Of a stretch of DNA of 11,744 bases, positions 1 to 8,005 are shown piece after piece (the first letter of the stretch is position 1; every line of letters starts with the position of its first letter). The position numbers were made by a program, and so were the translations under genes. The stretch comes from Burkholderiales bacterium (GTDB lineage Bacteria; Pseudomonadota; Gammaproteobacteria; Burkholderiales; Burkholderiaceae_C), in NCBI GenBank assembly GCA_016703325.1, contig JADJCH010000076.1, positions 1 to 11,744 on the forward strand, read 5' to 3'. Below the pieces are notes generated by a model. That model had not been told where the DNA came from, ran no database searches, and saw nothing but the letters and a program-made list of their open reading frames with translations.

Positions 1-976
1 CCTTTCCCTCATTACGCGGCAGCCGAAACACCATCTTCACCCCGCAGTTCACACAGGTGGGTTTCCAGTATTCGCCCTCCAGGGCCACATCCAGCAACGC
101 CTGCTGCTGCGGCGGGGTGCGTTTGGCGATCAGGTCGAGCAGCGCCGTGCCGTCGAGCAAATTGATCTGGTTGTCGCGGGCAAATTCGCGGGCGGCGTCG
201 GTGTAGCGCGCGGTGCAGGCGAACTGGCCGCGGCGGATCTGGTGGGCGGCCATGACGCCGCGGAGTTCGCGGATCTTGTCGACGCCCACCGGTTTGCTGT
301 CGCTCCAGTGTTTGCACTGGACGATGCTGACCGGTGCGCCGTCGGGCTGGTGGCGGGAGTGGAGCCAGATGTCCACGCCGCCGTCTGAGCCGTGGCTTTG
401 GCTGCGGGTGGTGAAGCCGGCCTGGGCGAACAGGGCTTCGACCAGGGCCTCGAAGCGGCGCCATTCGATGAGGCGGAACACCTCGGGGCCCCAGGCGGTG
501 GGGCGTGCGGGTGGGTGTCGGGGTGGGGACCGGTGGGCGTTCGGCCGAGGTGGGTGTGGCAGCGGCAGCGGGGCCGGGGCTGGCTCGGGGTGCGGTTTGC
601 TGGGGCGCCAGGGCGGTTGTGCGCGTGTTGGGGCGGCGGACCGGGCGGACGGGGAAAAGGGGAAAGAAGGGGCAGATGAGGCAGAAGGGCCGGTCGCGGT
701 GGAGGTGTCGGTGGGTTCCGCCGCTGCGGCAGTTGGACGAGGGGTCTGACGCCACAGGCGCAAGGCCATCAAACCCGCACCCAGCAGCAGCAGGAGCCAG
801 CCGAAACGCTGCAGGCCGACCACGGCCGCCATGCCCGGCAGGCGCCTGAAGGCCATCGGCAGGATGACAAGCAGGGCCCCGGTGCCCAGAAAGGCAGTCC
901 CGAGCCGGACCAGGGGGTGGCTGCCGGAGGCGCGGGCCGTTCGGCGGCGCCTGGGCGTTGCAGCGGGGCGGGGCAT
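1..976 (-). CDS. Membrane-anchored Mrr-type nuclease with C-terminal zinc ribbon (partial, runs off left edge)
   Basis: The reading frame starts at ATG 976 and stays open to the window edge, so at least 325 residues are seen and the C-terminus is missing. Two hydrophobic segments lie at about residues 23-43 and 58-75. A Pro/Ala/Ser-rich linker (about 78-160) follows, then a restriction-endonuclease/Mrr catalytic domain (about 164-285). That domain opens with WRRFEALVEALFAQAGF and carries the PD-(D/E)XK core: GGVDIWL with Asp202 and VQCKHW with Gln220 and Lys222. From residue 308 CVNCG begins what looks like a topoisomerase-type zinc ribbon, cut at the edge. A GGGAGG ribosome site lies at 988-993, 11 nt before the ATG. 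Family knowledge: Mrr-like nucleases cut foreign, often methylated, DNA; TM-anchored forms with a zinc ribbon are widespread but poorly characterised. Inference: inner-membrane DNA nuclease. An overlapping minus-strand frame is Pro/Arg-rich and is only a shadow. Confidence 0.88.
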   Translation of the reverse strand, partial: MPRPAATPRRRRTARASGSHPLVRLGTAFLGTGALLVILPMAFRRLPGMAAVVGLQRFGWLLLLLGAGLMALRLWRQTPRPTAAAAEPTDTSTATGPSASSAPSFPFSPSARSAAPTRAQPPWRPSKPHPEPAPAPLPLPHPPRPNAHRSPPRHPPARPTAWGPEVFRLIEWRRFEALVEALFAQAGFTTRSQSHGSDGGVDIWLHSRHQPDGAPVSIVQCKHWSDSKPVGVDKIRELRGVMAAHQIRRGQFACTARYTDAAREFARDNQINLLDGTALLDLIAKRTPPQQQALLDVALEGEYWKPTCVNCGVKMVFRLPRNEGK

Positions 977-1043
977 GGTCTGTGGTTCCTCCCACGGTGT
1001 GTGACTCTTGTGCGGACGATGCTAGCGAGTCCTCACTGGCGCG

Positions 1044-1062
1044 AAAAGCCCCTGCACGGGGC
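1044..1062 (-). terminator. Intrinsic terminator-like hairpin after the winged-helix gene
   Basis: On the minus strand GCCCC, a 5-nt loop GTGCA and GGGGC form a perfect 5-bp GC stem followed directly by TTTT. It sits 77 bp beyond the stop of the winged-helix gene and upstream of the nuclease start at 976. It would end the toxin-antitoxin-like operon and give the nuclease gene its own transcript. The stem is short and the T-run is only four bases. Confidence 0.5.
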
Positions 1063-1074
1063 GAGTCGTAACAA

Positions 1075-1087
1075 GGTGTTTTACACC
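1075..1087. promoter_or_regulatory. 13-bp palindrome GGTGTTTTACACC, possible operator
   Basis: GGTGT and ACACC form a perfect inverted repeat around a TTT centre. It is about 100 bp upstream of the nuclease start and 52 bp downstream of the winged-helix stop. The position and symmetry would suit a repressor site, possibly for the neighbouring winged-helix protein, but no regulator can be assigned. Confidence 0.25.
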
Positions 1088-1088
1088 C

Positions 1089-1137
1089 GACGGCGGGGAG
1101 GGCGGCGCCGTCTGGGGGGCCTGGATGGCCCCAGGCC
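1089..1137. other. Two tandem GC-rich hairpins
   Basis: GACGGCG (1089-1095) pairs with CGCCGTC (1106-1112), and GGCCTGG (1118-1124) pairs with CCAGGCC (1131-1137). The second stem ends one base before the stop codon of the winged-helix gene. Neither has a T-run, so they may stabilise the transcript 3' end or assist termination rather than act as intrinsic terminators. Confidence 0.35.
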
Positions 1138-1138
1138 G

Positions 1139-1531
1139 TCAACCCAGCGTCATCTGAAGCTGCACGTCCCGGTAGGCCACCTCCGGGCGAACCATGCCCC
1201 GCGAGCCGCGGTGGAGCCGCACGAGGCCGTAGCGCTCCATCGTGCGCAGGGTGCGAGAGAGGTTGCCGGGCGTGCGCCCGCTGCGGTCGGCCAGTTCGTG
1301 CAGGGACTCGGGCCGGGTTTCGGCGATGAGGGCCAACAGCGCCCGGTTCTTGTTGGACAGCAGCCGGGCAAAGCTCTCCGGCGAGGTGAACCAGACCTGG
1401 GGGTCGCCCGCCTTCGGCCGGAGTTCGCCACGGGCAATCGCCATCGTGCGCGCCTTCATGTCCTCGTAGGAGGCAATTCCGACCTTCAGCGTCGTGGCGG
1501 CGGTGATCGTCGCCGTGGGTGTCGTTGTCAT
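1139..1531 (-). CDS. Winged-helix DNA-binding protein, HVO_A0114/MarR-like, probable antitoxin-type regulator
   Basis: This 130-residue protein has a winged helix-turn-helix at about residues 60-115: KNRALLALIAETRPESLHELADRSGRTPGNLSRTL as recognition region and YGLVRLHRGSRG as wing. The N-terminal part (about 14-55, LKVGIASYEDMKARTMAIARGE and VWFTSPESFARLL) matches the pattern of the HVO_A0114 family of small DNA-binding proteins, which often sit beside TumE/DUF6516-type toxins. The ATG at 1531 was chosen because AAGGAG (1539-1544) lies 7 nt upstream. The ATG also overlaps the stop of the preceding small ORF (ATGA), implying translational coupling. Longer in-frame starts upstream would read through that ORF. 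Likely role (inference): antitoxin and autorepressor, or stand-alone transcription regulator. Confidence 0.75.
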   Translation of the reverse strand: MTTTPTATITAATTLKVGIASYEDMKARTMAIARGELRPKAGDPQVWFTSPESFARLLSNKNRALLALIAETRPESLHELADRSGRTPGNLSRTLRTMERYGLVRLHRGSRGMVRPEVAYRDVQLQMTLG

Positions 1532-1683
1532 GTCCAGACTCCTTGTTCGCGCATCAGTGCCTCCACCTCGGCCCAAAAATCGGCCACCAACCCGCCGGCA
1601 TCGCGGTAGTCGTAGGGGCGAATGACCTGACCATGCGGGTCAAGCGGCGTGTCAAAGGAAGAATCCCGGTGGGCCATGCTCAT
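1528..1683 (-). pseudogene. Short ORF resembling the C-terminal tail of a TumE/DUF6516-like toxin
   Basis: The ORF encodes 51 residues from ATG 1683 (a second ATG lies at 1677) to a TGA at 1528-1530 that overlaps the ATG of the winged-helix gene. Readable core: FDTPLDPHGQVIRPYDYRD, then LVADFWAEVEALM. The 'DFWAEVE' ending and the position immediately 5' of an HVO_A0114-type gene match the end of TumE/DUF6516-like toxins, which are normally about twice this length. An in-frame TAG lies just upstream (1687-1689), and no good ribosome site precedes the ATG. I read it as a truncated remnant. It could also be a complete small protein. The family assignment is by pattern memory only. Confidence 0.45.
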
Positions 1684-1815
1684 CGACTATCTCATGCTGA
1701 GAATGTTCGCGGCCTCGATCTGCACGGTGGGAACGGCGGCTGTGCGAACGGACGGCATCTGGTCTTGGGCGAACCCTGGGCATCCGGTCCGACAGGACTG
1801 GCCGGTCAGAGGCGC

Positions 1816-1890
1816 GTCGGACAGATCATCCAGCTGCGCATCGAGAAGCTGCCCGATGAGGGGTGCACCTGGCCACCAGCGGCGAGGTTC
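1816..1890 (+). pseudogene. Remnant of a DUF1902/HicB-like antitoxin, truncated and frameshifted
   Basis: Plus-strand codons from 1816 read VGQIIQLRIEKLPDE. After one missing base near 1860-1863 they continue GVHLATSGEVQ. This is the N-terminal beta-strand pattern of DUF1902/HicB-like small antitoxins (xxQLIQVRIEKLPEGVYLATS...). GAGG-like bases (1809-1812) precede the first codon, which here is GTC and not a start codon. The match stops at about 1890, at the stop codon of the AAA-ATPase gene on the other strand, so the rest of the gene is absent. The remainder of 1684-1888 shows no other recognisable coding. Confidence 0.45.
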
Positions 1891-3462
1891 AGGAAACGAT
1901 CGTCTCCACCTCGAACCCGACCACGTTGCGCTGCGCCCGGCTGAATTCGATGCCGATCAGGTGGATCGGCTCGCCGCGGGCGCGGTACTTGTCGGCATAG
2001 CCCCGGGCCTGCAGCTGGCGCAGGGCCTCGCCGCTCAGCCTGCTCCACCACCTTGAATTCGAACAGGAACACGGCCGGCGTGCGCAGCGTCAGGTCGATG
2101 CGGCCGTGGCTGGTGGCGTCTTCCACCCGCAGGTCCAGCCCCAGCGCGGCGAAGTGGCTGTAGAACACGCTGGCGTAGTGGCCTTCGAAGCCCGCCAGCG
2201 GGCTGCGGCGGTACCCCTCGTGCGGGATGCCGGCGTACAGGGCCTGCAGCATCGGCCTCAGTTCCGTCAGGTCGGCGCCCTGCAGGATGGTCGACGAGGT
2301 CCTGTCTCCTGCACCAGTACCTCCCCCGGCACGCCGTACTCCTGCAGCAAGGCCTCGTTCAGGCTCGCTGCCACCGCGCGGTTCGGGTAGCCCAAGGTGT
2401 AGATTGGCTCGTCGTACGGGCTCGCCTGCGTGCTGCCGTGCAGAGTGAGGTAGCCGGTCTGAAAGAGCAGCGCTTCAGGCTCGATGTGATCGACGTCGAA
2501 GCTCGACAGCAGCGCGGCGTCGCTTTGCAGCCGCTGCAGGTCCGGGGTGAAGAACTGCCGCTCGGCCAGCAGCCGTGTCAGGAAGGTGGGCGTGCCGGTC
2601 TCGAACCAGTAGGGACGGAACTGCCGGTTGCGAAACAGCAGCAGCACGTCGAAGGGGTTGTACACCCCCTGCCCGCCCCAGTTGTAGCCGTTGTACCAGC
2701 TGCGGATCTGCTCCCGGTCCAGGCCCGGCAGCTCGGGCGCGAACACGCTGTCGATGTCCGCATCGGTGTAGCCGCACAGGGCGCTGAACTGCGGGTCCAG
2801 CGTCAGGTCCTGCAGGTTGTTCAGCCCGGAGAACAGGCTGACCTTGCTGAACTTGGACACCCCCGTCAGGAAGACGAACTTCAGGTGCGCGTCCGACCCC
2901 TTGAGCACCGAGTACAGGCTGCGCAGGCCGTCGCGCATCTCGGCAGCGATGGCGGGGTCGCCCAGGTTGTCCAGGATGGGTTTGTCGTACTCGTCCACCA
3001 GCACCGCCACCGGCTGGCCGGCTGCGCGGTGCGCCTTGCGAATCAGTTCGGCCAGTTGGCCCGGCAGGTCGTCCGGGTCGGGGCCGCTGAGCTCCGGCAG
3101 GCCCAGGTCCTCGCGGGCCAGGCGCAGTTGGTCGCGGATGCGCCGCTCCAGTTCAATGCGCTCGCGCAGCACGCCATCGGCAAAGCTGATGCGAACCACC
3201 GGGTGGCGCCGCGACCAGTCCCAGCGCGGCTCGGCCGCCAGCCCCTCGAACAGCGCCCGGTTGCCCTCGAACAGCTCTTTGAGGGTGTCCACCAGCAGGC
3301 TCTTGCCAAGCGCCGCGGGCGGCTGAGGAAGTGGGTCTTGCCGGCTTCGATCAGGTCGACGGCCAGGCCCGTCTTGTCGACGTAGTAGTGCCCCTGCTCA
3401 CGGATCTCACGCAGGTTCTGGATGCCGATGGGCAGGGTTCGGCGGGGCGGCGGCGTTTCCAT
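1889..3462 (-). pseudogene. AAA-ATPase-like/DUF1703 PD-(D/E)XK nuclease-family protein with three frameshifts
   Basis: Pieced together, the product would be about 524 residues, the usual length for the AAA-ATPase_like plus DUF1703 family. It starts at ATG 3462 (METPPPRRTLPIGIQNLREI). Family motifs in order: YYVDKTGLAVDLIEAGKTHFLSRPRR, then GKSLLVDTLKELFE (Walker A), VAVLVDEYDKPILD (Walker B), and LTGVSKFSKVSLFSGLNNL. The C-terminal nuclease-like part has FEGHYASVFYSHFAALGLDL, RIDLTLRT and FLFEFKVV. Frameshifts: one base missing at about 3309-3311, within RPRR(F)GKS; one missing at about 2300-2311 (between GEVLVQ and TSSTILQGADL); one extra base (or two missing) at about 2036-2048 (between FKVVE and LSGEALRQL). 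The last segment ends VGFEVETIVS then TGA. As written no full product is made. The family is common in mobile or defence-like settings, but its biochemical role is unsettled. Confidence 0.85.
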
Positions 3463-3562
3463 GGCGGCAAGTGTAGGCAATGGCTTGCCGGTGGCGGTGG
3501 CAGGATCAGCGTGCCGGCCACCCCATCTTCCATTTCGGCCGGGGAGGAAGCCCCATGCAGAT

Positions 3563-3605
3563 CAGTGGCGCGCCGGCACGGCGGTGACGCCCACCCCCGC
3601 CAGCG
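3563..3605 (-). pseudogene. 43-bp fragment duplicated from a metallo-beta-lactamase-fold gene
   Basis: Bases 3563-3605 match 9046-9088 at 42 of 43 positions (3584 versus 9067 differs), in the same orientation. In the lipoprotein gene the segment encodes LAGVGVSAVPARH. Here the same frame reads LAGVGVTAVPARH followed at once by TGA. It lies 20 bp downstream of the protease stop, in a 163-bp gap otherwise without recognisable genes. Flanks on both sides diverge. It is either a scrap of a second, mostly deleted paralogue or a short recombination insert. Confidence 0.6.
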
Positions 3606-3625
3606 GCTCGGGCAGCCTGCAGGAC

Positions 3626-6600
3626 TCACCCCAGCCAGAGGTCTCCGGCGGTCAGCAGGGCGTTGGGGGCCAGCATGGCGAACAGCACGGCGGACTGGCC
3701 GCTGCCGCTGCCGTCGGCGTCGTAGCGCAGCGCGCCGGTGGTGGTGTCGTAGAGGAAGAGGTCGTCGCCATCCACCGCAGCCACCAGGCCCGCGCCGGAG
3801 CGGAACATGCCGGCGGCCACGGTGGACTGCCCCCCCAGGGCGGAGAGGGAGGTGAACACGTCCACTTCCAGTTGAAGGTTGTCGTAGACGCTGCTGAAGT
3901 CGGTGAGGGTGTCGACGTTGTTGCCGCCCAGGCTGCTGTCGAAGATGAAGAGGTCCTGCCCGGCGCCGCCGGTGAGCGTGTCCTGCCCCGCGCCACCGGC
4001 GATGACGTTGGCGCTGGCATTGCCGGTCAGGCGGTCGGCGTGGGCTGAGCCGGTGAGGTTCTCGACCTTGGTGAGGGTGTCGCTGCCGGCACCGCCGGTG
4101 GCCTGGGCGGCGGTGATTGCCAGGCTGACGTTGACGCCTGCAGAGGCGTCTGCGTAGCTGGCGGTGTCGATGCCGTTGCCGCCGTTGAGCAGGTCGTTGC
4201 CGGCGCCGCCTTGGAGGGTGTCGTTGCCGGCACCACCCAGCAGGCTGTCGTTGCCGAGGTCTCCGAACAGGGCGTCCAGGCCGTCTCCGCCGTCCAGGGT
4301 GTCGTTGCCGCCAGCACCGGTGAGGGTGTCGTTGTGGGCGCCTCCGGCCAGCTGGTTGTGGCCGGCGTTGCCTTCCATGCGGTTGGCCAGGGCGTTGCCG
4401 GTGCCGTTGACCGCCGCGCTGCCGGTGAGGAGCAGGTGCTCGACGTTGTCGGCCAGGGTGTGGCTGAGGCTGGATTCGACGGTGTCGCTGCCTTCGTCGG
4501 CCAGTTCGGTGGTGGTGTCGCCGGGTGGTCGAAGACGTAGCGGTCGTCACCGCTGCCGCCGGCCATGGCGTCTGCACCGGTGCCGCCGTCCAGCCGGTCG
4601 TTGCCGGCGCCGCCCTGGAGGTTGTCGCTGCCCGCGCCGCCGGAGAGGGTGTCGTTGCCCAGGCCGCCGAGCAGGCTGTCGTCCTCCCAGGCGCCGAGTT
4701 GGGCCAGGCCGGGCGTGGTGGCGCTGGGGGCAACGGTGACGCTGCTGATGGCCAGGACGGCGCCGCCATGGGCATCGGCCACGCTGCCGTTGGCCAGCGA
4801 GGTGGGCGTGACCTGCCAGTTGCTGACCAGCCCTTGCTCGTTGACCGGGTTGGCCAGAGGAGCGAAGGCGTTGGCCGCTATTTCCTGGGCGGTGCGCACG
4901 TCGTTGAAGATGCGGATGTCGCCGACGGAGCCCTTGAGGATCTGGGAGGCGTTGAAGCCGCCGCCGATGCTGTCCTGCTCCTGGCCGATGACGAGGGTGC
5001 CCCCGCTGTTGAGTGCACCTGTGCCGCCGGTGTGGGTGCCGCTGCCCACCGCTGCGCCGTCGATGTAGATGACGTAGGCGGTGTTGTCCCAGGTGAGGGA
5101 GAAGCGGTGGGTGCCGCCGTCGGCCAGCAGGCTGCTGGAGACGGTGGTGACGTTGGTGCTGCCGCGGTAGGCGATCTCGATGAAGTCGTCCTCCACCAGG
5201 GAGACAAGCAGGGCGTTGGAGCTCTGGTTGTTGGCGTAGGAGAGGAGCTCGTTGTCGCCGGTGAGGCCGCTGACGAGCATCTCGACCGTGAAGCGCACCT
5301 GGCCGCTGGCGCCGGACAGGCCGGCGTAGTTGGCGGCCTTCAGGTACTGGTCGGTGGCGGTGCCCTGGTTGAGTTCCAGAGCGTAGCTGGCTGCAAAGGG
5401 GGAGGCGACACCGGTGTCGCCGATGAGGCTGTCGTCCCCCGCGCCGCCGTGCAGGGTGTCGTTGCCGCCGTTGCCGATGAGGGTGTCGTTGTCCGGCGTG
5501 GTGTCGATGACCGGGGCGGTGTCCACCACGGTGGCGCTGTTGTGGAGGGTCAGGTTGGTGTTGATCAGCTCCGCCGGGACGGTGGCGCCTGCGGGCGGGG
5601 TGCCATAGACGTTGAGCTCGGCGATGTGGAGGAAGTTGCTGTCCTGGTCGATGCGCACCGCACTGGCGCTGGTGACCTGCGGCAGCATGAAGGTGAGGAC
5701 GCCACCGCTGGTGGCCCCGGTGATGGGCGCCGAGGTGTAGACGGTGTTGCCCTGGGCGTCCAGCACGGAGACGGTGGCACCGTCGAGCCGGCTGCCCCAG
5801 GTGGGGCGGTTGACGATCTCGACGTAGGCCACGTCCAGCGGCTGGTTGAAGTTCAGCAGCAGCCACTCGTTGCCGCTGTTGAGGGTGTGGTTGTAGGTGC
5901 TGTTGCCACCGTCGCCACCGTCGAGCACAAGGTCAGCGCCACTGGACGCGTTGTAGGTGGAGCTCTGGGTGACGGTGAATGAGCCCTTCAGCCCCACCCT
6001 GGGGTCGGTGAGGTCGACGACCGGATCGGCAACGGCGATGTCGGTGACGGTGGTGGTGTCACCGGCCTGGACTTGCCAGTTGTGCGCCAGACCCTGCTCG
6101 TTGCCGGTGAGGCGGGTGAAGGCGTTGTCGGCGATCTCCTGCGCGCTGCGCACGTCGTTGAAGATGCGGATGTCGCCGACGCGGCCGGCCAGGGCCTGGG
6201 TGCTGTCGAAGCCGCTGCCCACGGCGTCCTGCTCCTGGCCGATGACGAGGGTTCCGCCGGGCGCCAGGGTGTGGCCGATGGCGGCGGTGTAGGTGCCGCT
6301 GTGCGCGAGTTGTCCGTCGACGTAGAAGCCGAGGTTGCCGGTGCTGCTGTCCCAGGTGACGGAGAGGCGGTGGGGCTCGCCGTCGATGAGGCTGCGCAGG
6401 AGGATGGGGGTGGTGTAGGCGGCGAGGCCGTCGATGCTGATGTCGAGGTAGCCGTCGTTGTTGCCTTCGAAGAGCAGTTCGTTGCTGCTGCCGCTGACGG
6501 CGTAGGAGAAGAAGGGGGTGAGGGAGGGCGCGGACCGGGTGAGGTCGACGAGCATTTCCAGGGTGAAGGCGCTGCCGGACAGGGCTTGGAGGTTGGTCAG

Positions 6601-7983
6601 CGAGAGGTACTGGTTGTGGACGGTGGGAGCTTCATTGAGCTGGACACCGATGAAGTCGCGCGGGTTGGCGACGGTGGACACCGGGGTGTCCGCCCCGCCG
6701 TAGAGGACATCGTGGCCCAGCCCGCCGCTGAGGGTGTTGGCCACCGCGTTGCCGCGCATCCTGTCGTCGCCGGCGCCGCCGACGGCGTTTTCGACCACGG
6801 CACCGTAGGCGACGGAAACGTTGTACCGCTCCAGCCCGGTGGAGCTGAAGCTGCCCTGGCGCAGGTCCATCACCGCTTCGAGGTTGAAGCCGGAGAAGTC
6901 CAGCGTGTCGTTGCCACCGCCATCCCAGATGGAGAAGCCCATCGTGGGGTCGAACTCGAAGTCGTAGGAGTTGCTGCCCGCGGTGCTGTTGAAGCCGTAG
7001 ACGGTGTCGGTGGCCCGGGTGGACCAGTTGATGCCGTACTCCATCTGGATGGCCAGGATGTCGTGCAGCCCCGGGGTGGCCATGTGGGAGAAGTCGGCGC
7101 CGGTGTAGCTGCCGCTCCAGTACGACATGTTGGTGTACTGGCGGCTGTCGTTGAAGTGGTCGGCGTTGGCGTACACGGCCGTGTCGCCGTTGTAGTTGCC
7201 GGGGTGGGCCAGGCCCAGGCCATGGCCCAGCTCGTGCATCAGCAGGCGCAGGGAGTAGGTGCCGGGGTCCATGGTGGCCTCGGCGGTGTAGTGGCCGACC
7301 TGGACGTAACCGCCGCCCGAGCTGGGGTAGTTGGCCCAGCCGCCGCCGTTGGTGCTGCCGATGCCGAACATGTAGGTGATGTCGGCGTCGGTGGGGTCGG
7401 CGGACTCGACGAAGGTGAGGCCGCTGATCTCGGTGTACAGCTGCATGGCCGTGCGCGCACCGGCCTGGGAGGCGAGGTCGCTGAAGGCCTCGTAGCCCGC
7501 AGGCAGGGTGGCCCCCACTCCGAAGGAGTAGCTCACCTGCAGGTTGGGGTTCCAGTTGGCCCAGCTGCCGGAGGGCCGGGTGATGTGGGCGGCGGTTTCG
7601 TAGGCACTCCACACCGGCAGGCCGGCGAGGGTGGTGCCCACCAGCCCGGAGGCGGGGTTGGAGGGATCGAGCAGGAACCCCTGCTCGTCCAGCTGGGGGA
7701 TGTTGGCGGCGTCTGGCAGGGCCTGGGCATCGCCTTCTGTATTGACGGTGCCGGAGCACACGGGGCAGGCGCAGGCCCAGCTGGCGGCGGCTTCGATCAG
7801 GGCCGTGCCTTCCGACGCGATCGCCGGCTCGATCCCCTGGGCATGGGCCAGCAGGTCGGTGAACAGGGTCGGCGTGCCGCCGGCCGCCAGATCGATCCCG
7901 TAGGCCAGCAGGCCCTCTCCCTCAACACTCGCACCCCGTGCCGCCGCCAGGTTGCGGCGGAGCGTTCCACCACTCAATTGCAC
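3626..7983 (-). CDS. Serralysin-type (M10B) RTX metalloprotease with two LamG domains and a discoidin-like domain; frameshifted near 4521
   Basis: Zinc site HELGHGLGLAH is at residues 250-260 and the Met-turn NMSYW at Met286 (numbering from GTG 7983), defining a serralysin catalytic domain at about 130-400. Then follow RTX repeats (GGAGDDRMRGN, GGLGHDVLYGG), LamG 1 (about 442-625), a discoidin/F5-8-like domain (about 668-793), more RTX, LamG 2 (about 865-1043) and a long run of GGxGNDxLxGG repeats. The C-terminal domain (FIFDSSLGGNNVDTLTDFS ... GDLWLG) is typical of type I secreted RTX proteins. No signal peptide is visible, as expected for that route. At about 4520-4522 one base is missing after RYVFDHP; as written the frame runs on to 4027 with a Pro/Thr-rich tail and loses the last RTX block and secretion region. 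The start is unresolved: GTG 7983 and TTG 7977 avoid overlap, while ATG 8103 would overlap the divergent gene by 98 bp. The N-terminus carries CACPVC. Role (inference): calcium-dependent extracellular protease with carbohydrate-binding-like modules. Confidence 0.85.
4800..5400 (-). repeat. Intragenic repeat: LamG copy 2 (partner of 6070-6660)
   Basis: This part of the protease gene repeats 6070-6660. Identical blocks include 35 bp at 4893-4927 and 6147-6181 (encoding VGDIRIFNDVR) and 27 bp at 4972-4998 and 6226-6252 (encoding part of GGTLVIGQEQD). Between these blocks the copies have diverged, which points to an internal duplication followed by drift with local sequence homogenisation. Confidence 0.8.
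6070..6660 (-). repeat. Intragenic repeat: LamG copy 1
   Basis: This is the upstream LamG copy in the protease, reading from LNEAPTVHNQYLSL to SAQEIADNAF. It aligns with the copy at 4800-5400, including the closing element (N)EQGL(A/V)xNWQV shared by both. The presence of two copies, one on each side of a discoidin-like module, suggests module duplication. Confidence 0.8.
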
Positions 7984-8005
7984 ACCCTCGGGGGAGGGGC
8001 ATGAA

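Noticed and set aside
12..1142. 376-codon minus-strand frame over the nuclease gene
   Set aside because: Pro/Arg-rich out-of-frame reading; the adjacent frame shows membrane helices, the Mrr core and a zinc ribbon.
2438..3385. 315-codon plus-strand frame opposite the AAA-ATPase gene
   Set aside because: Gln/Val/Arg-rich shadow; the minus strand carries the Walker motifs.
4160..4700. Short repeated units that could suggest a CRISPR array
   Set aside because: They are nine-residue RTX codons (GGxGNDxLx) in frame, with no constant repeat or spacer structure.
4525..5982. Plus-strand frame of 485 codons rich in VV, GG and AA
   Set aside because: Antisense shadow of the RTX/LamG coding strand; composition is entirely explained by its complement.
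6073..8004. Long plus-strand frame of 643 codons opposite the protease gene
   Set aside because: Val/Gly/Ala-rich with no domain pattern; it mirrors the GC-rich codons of the minus-strand gene, whose protease, LamG and RTX motifs are unmistakable.
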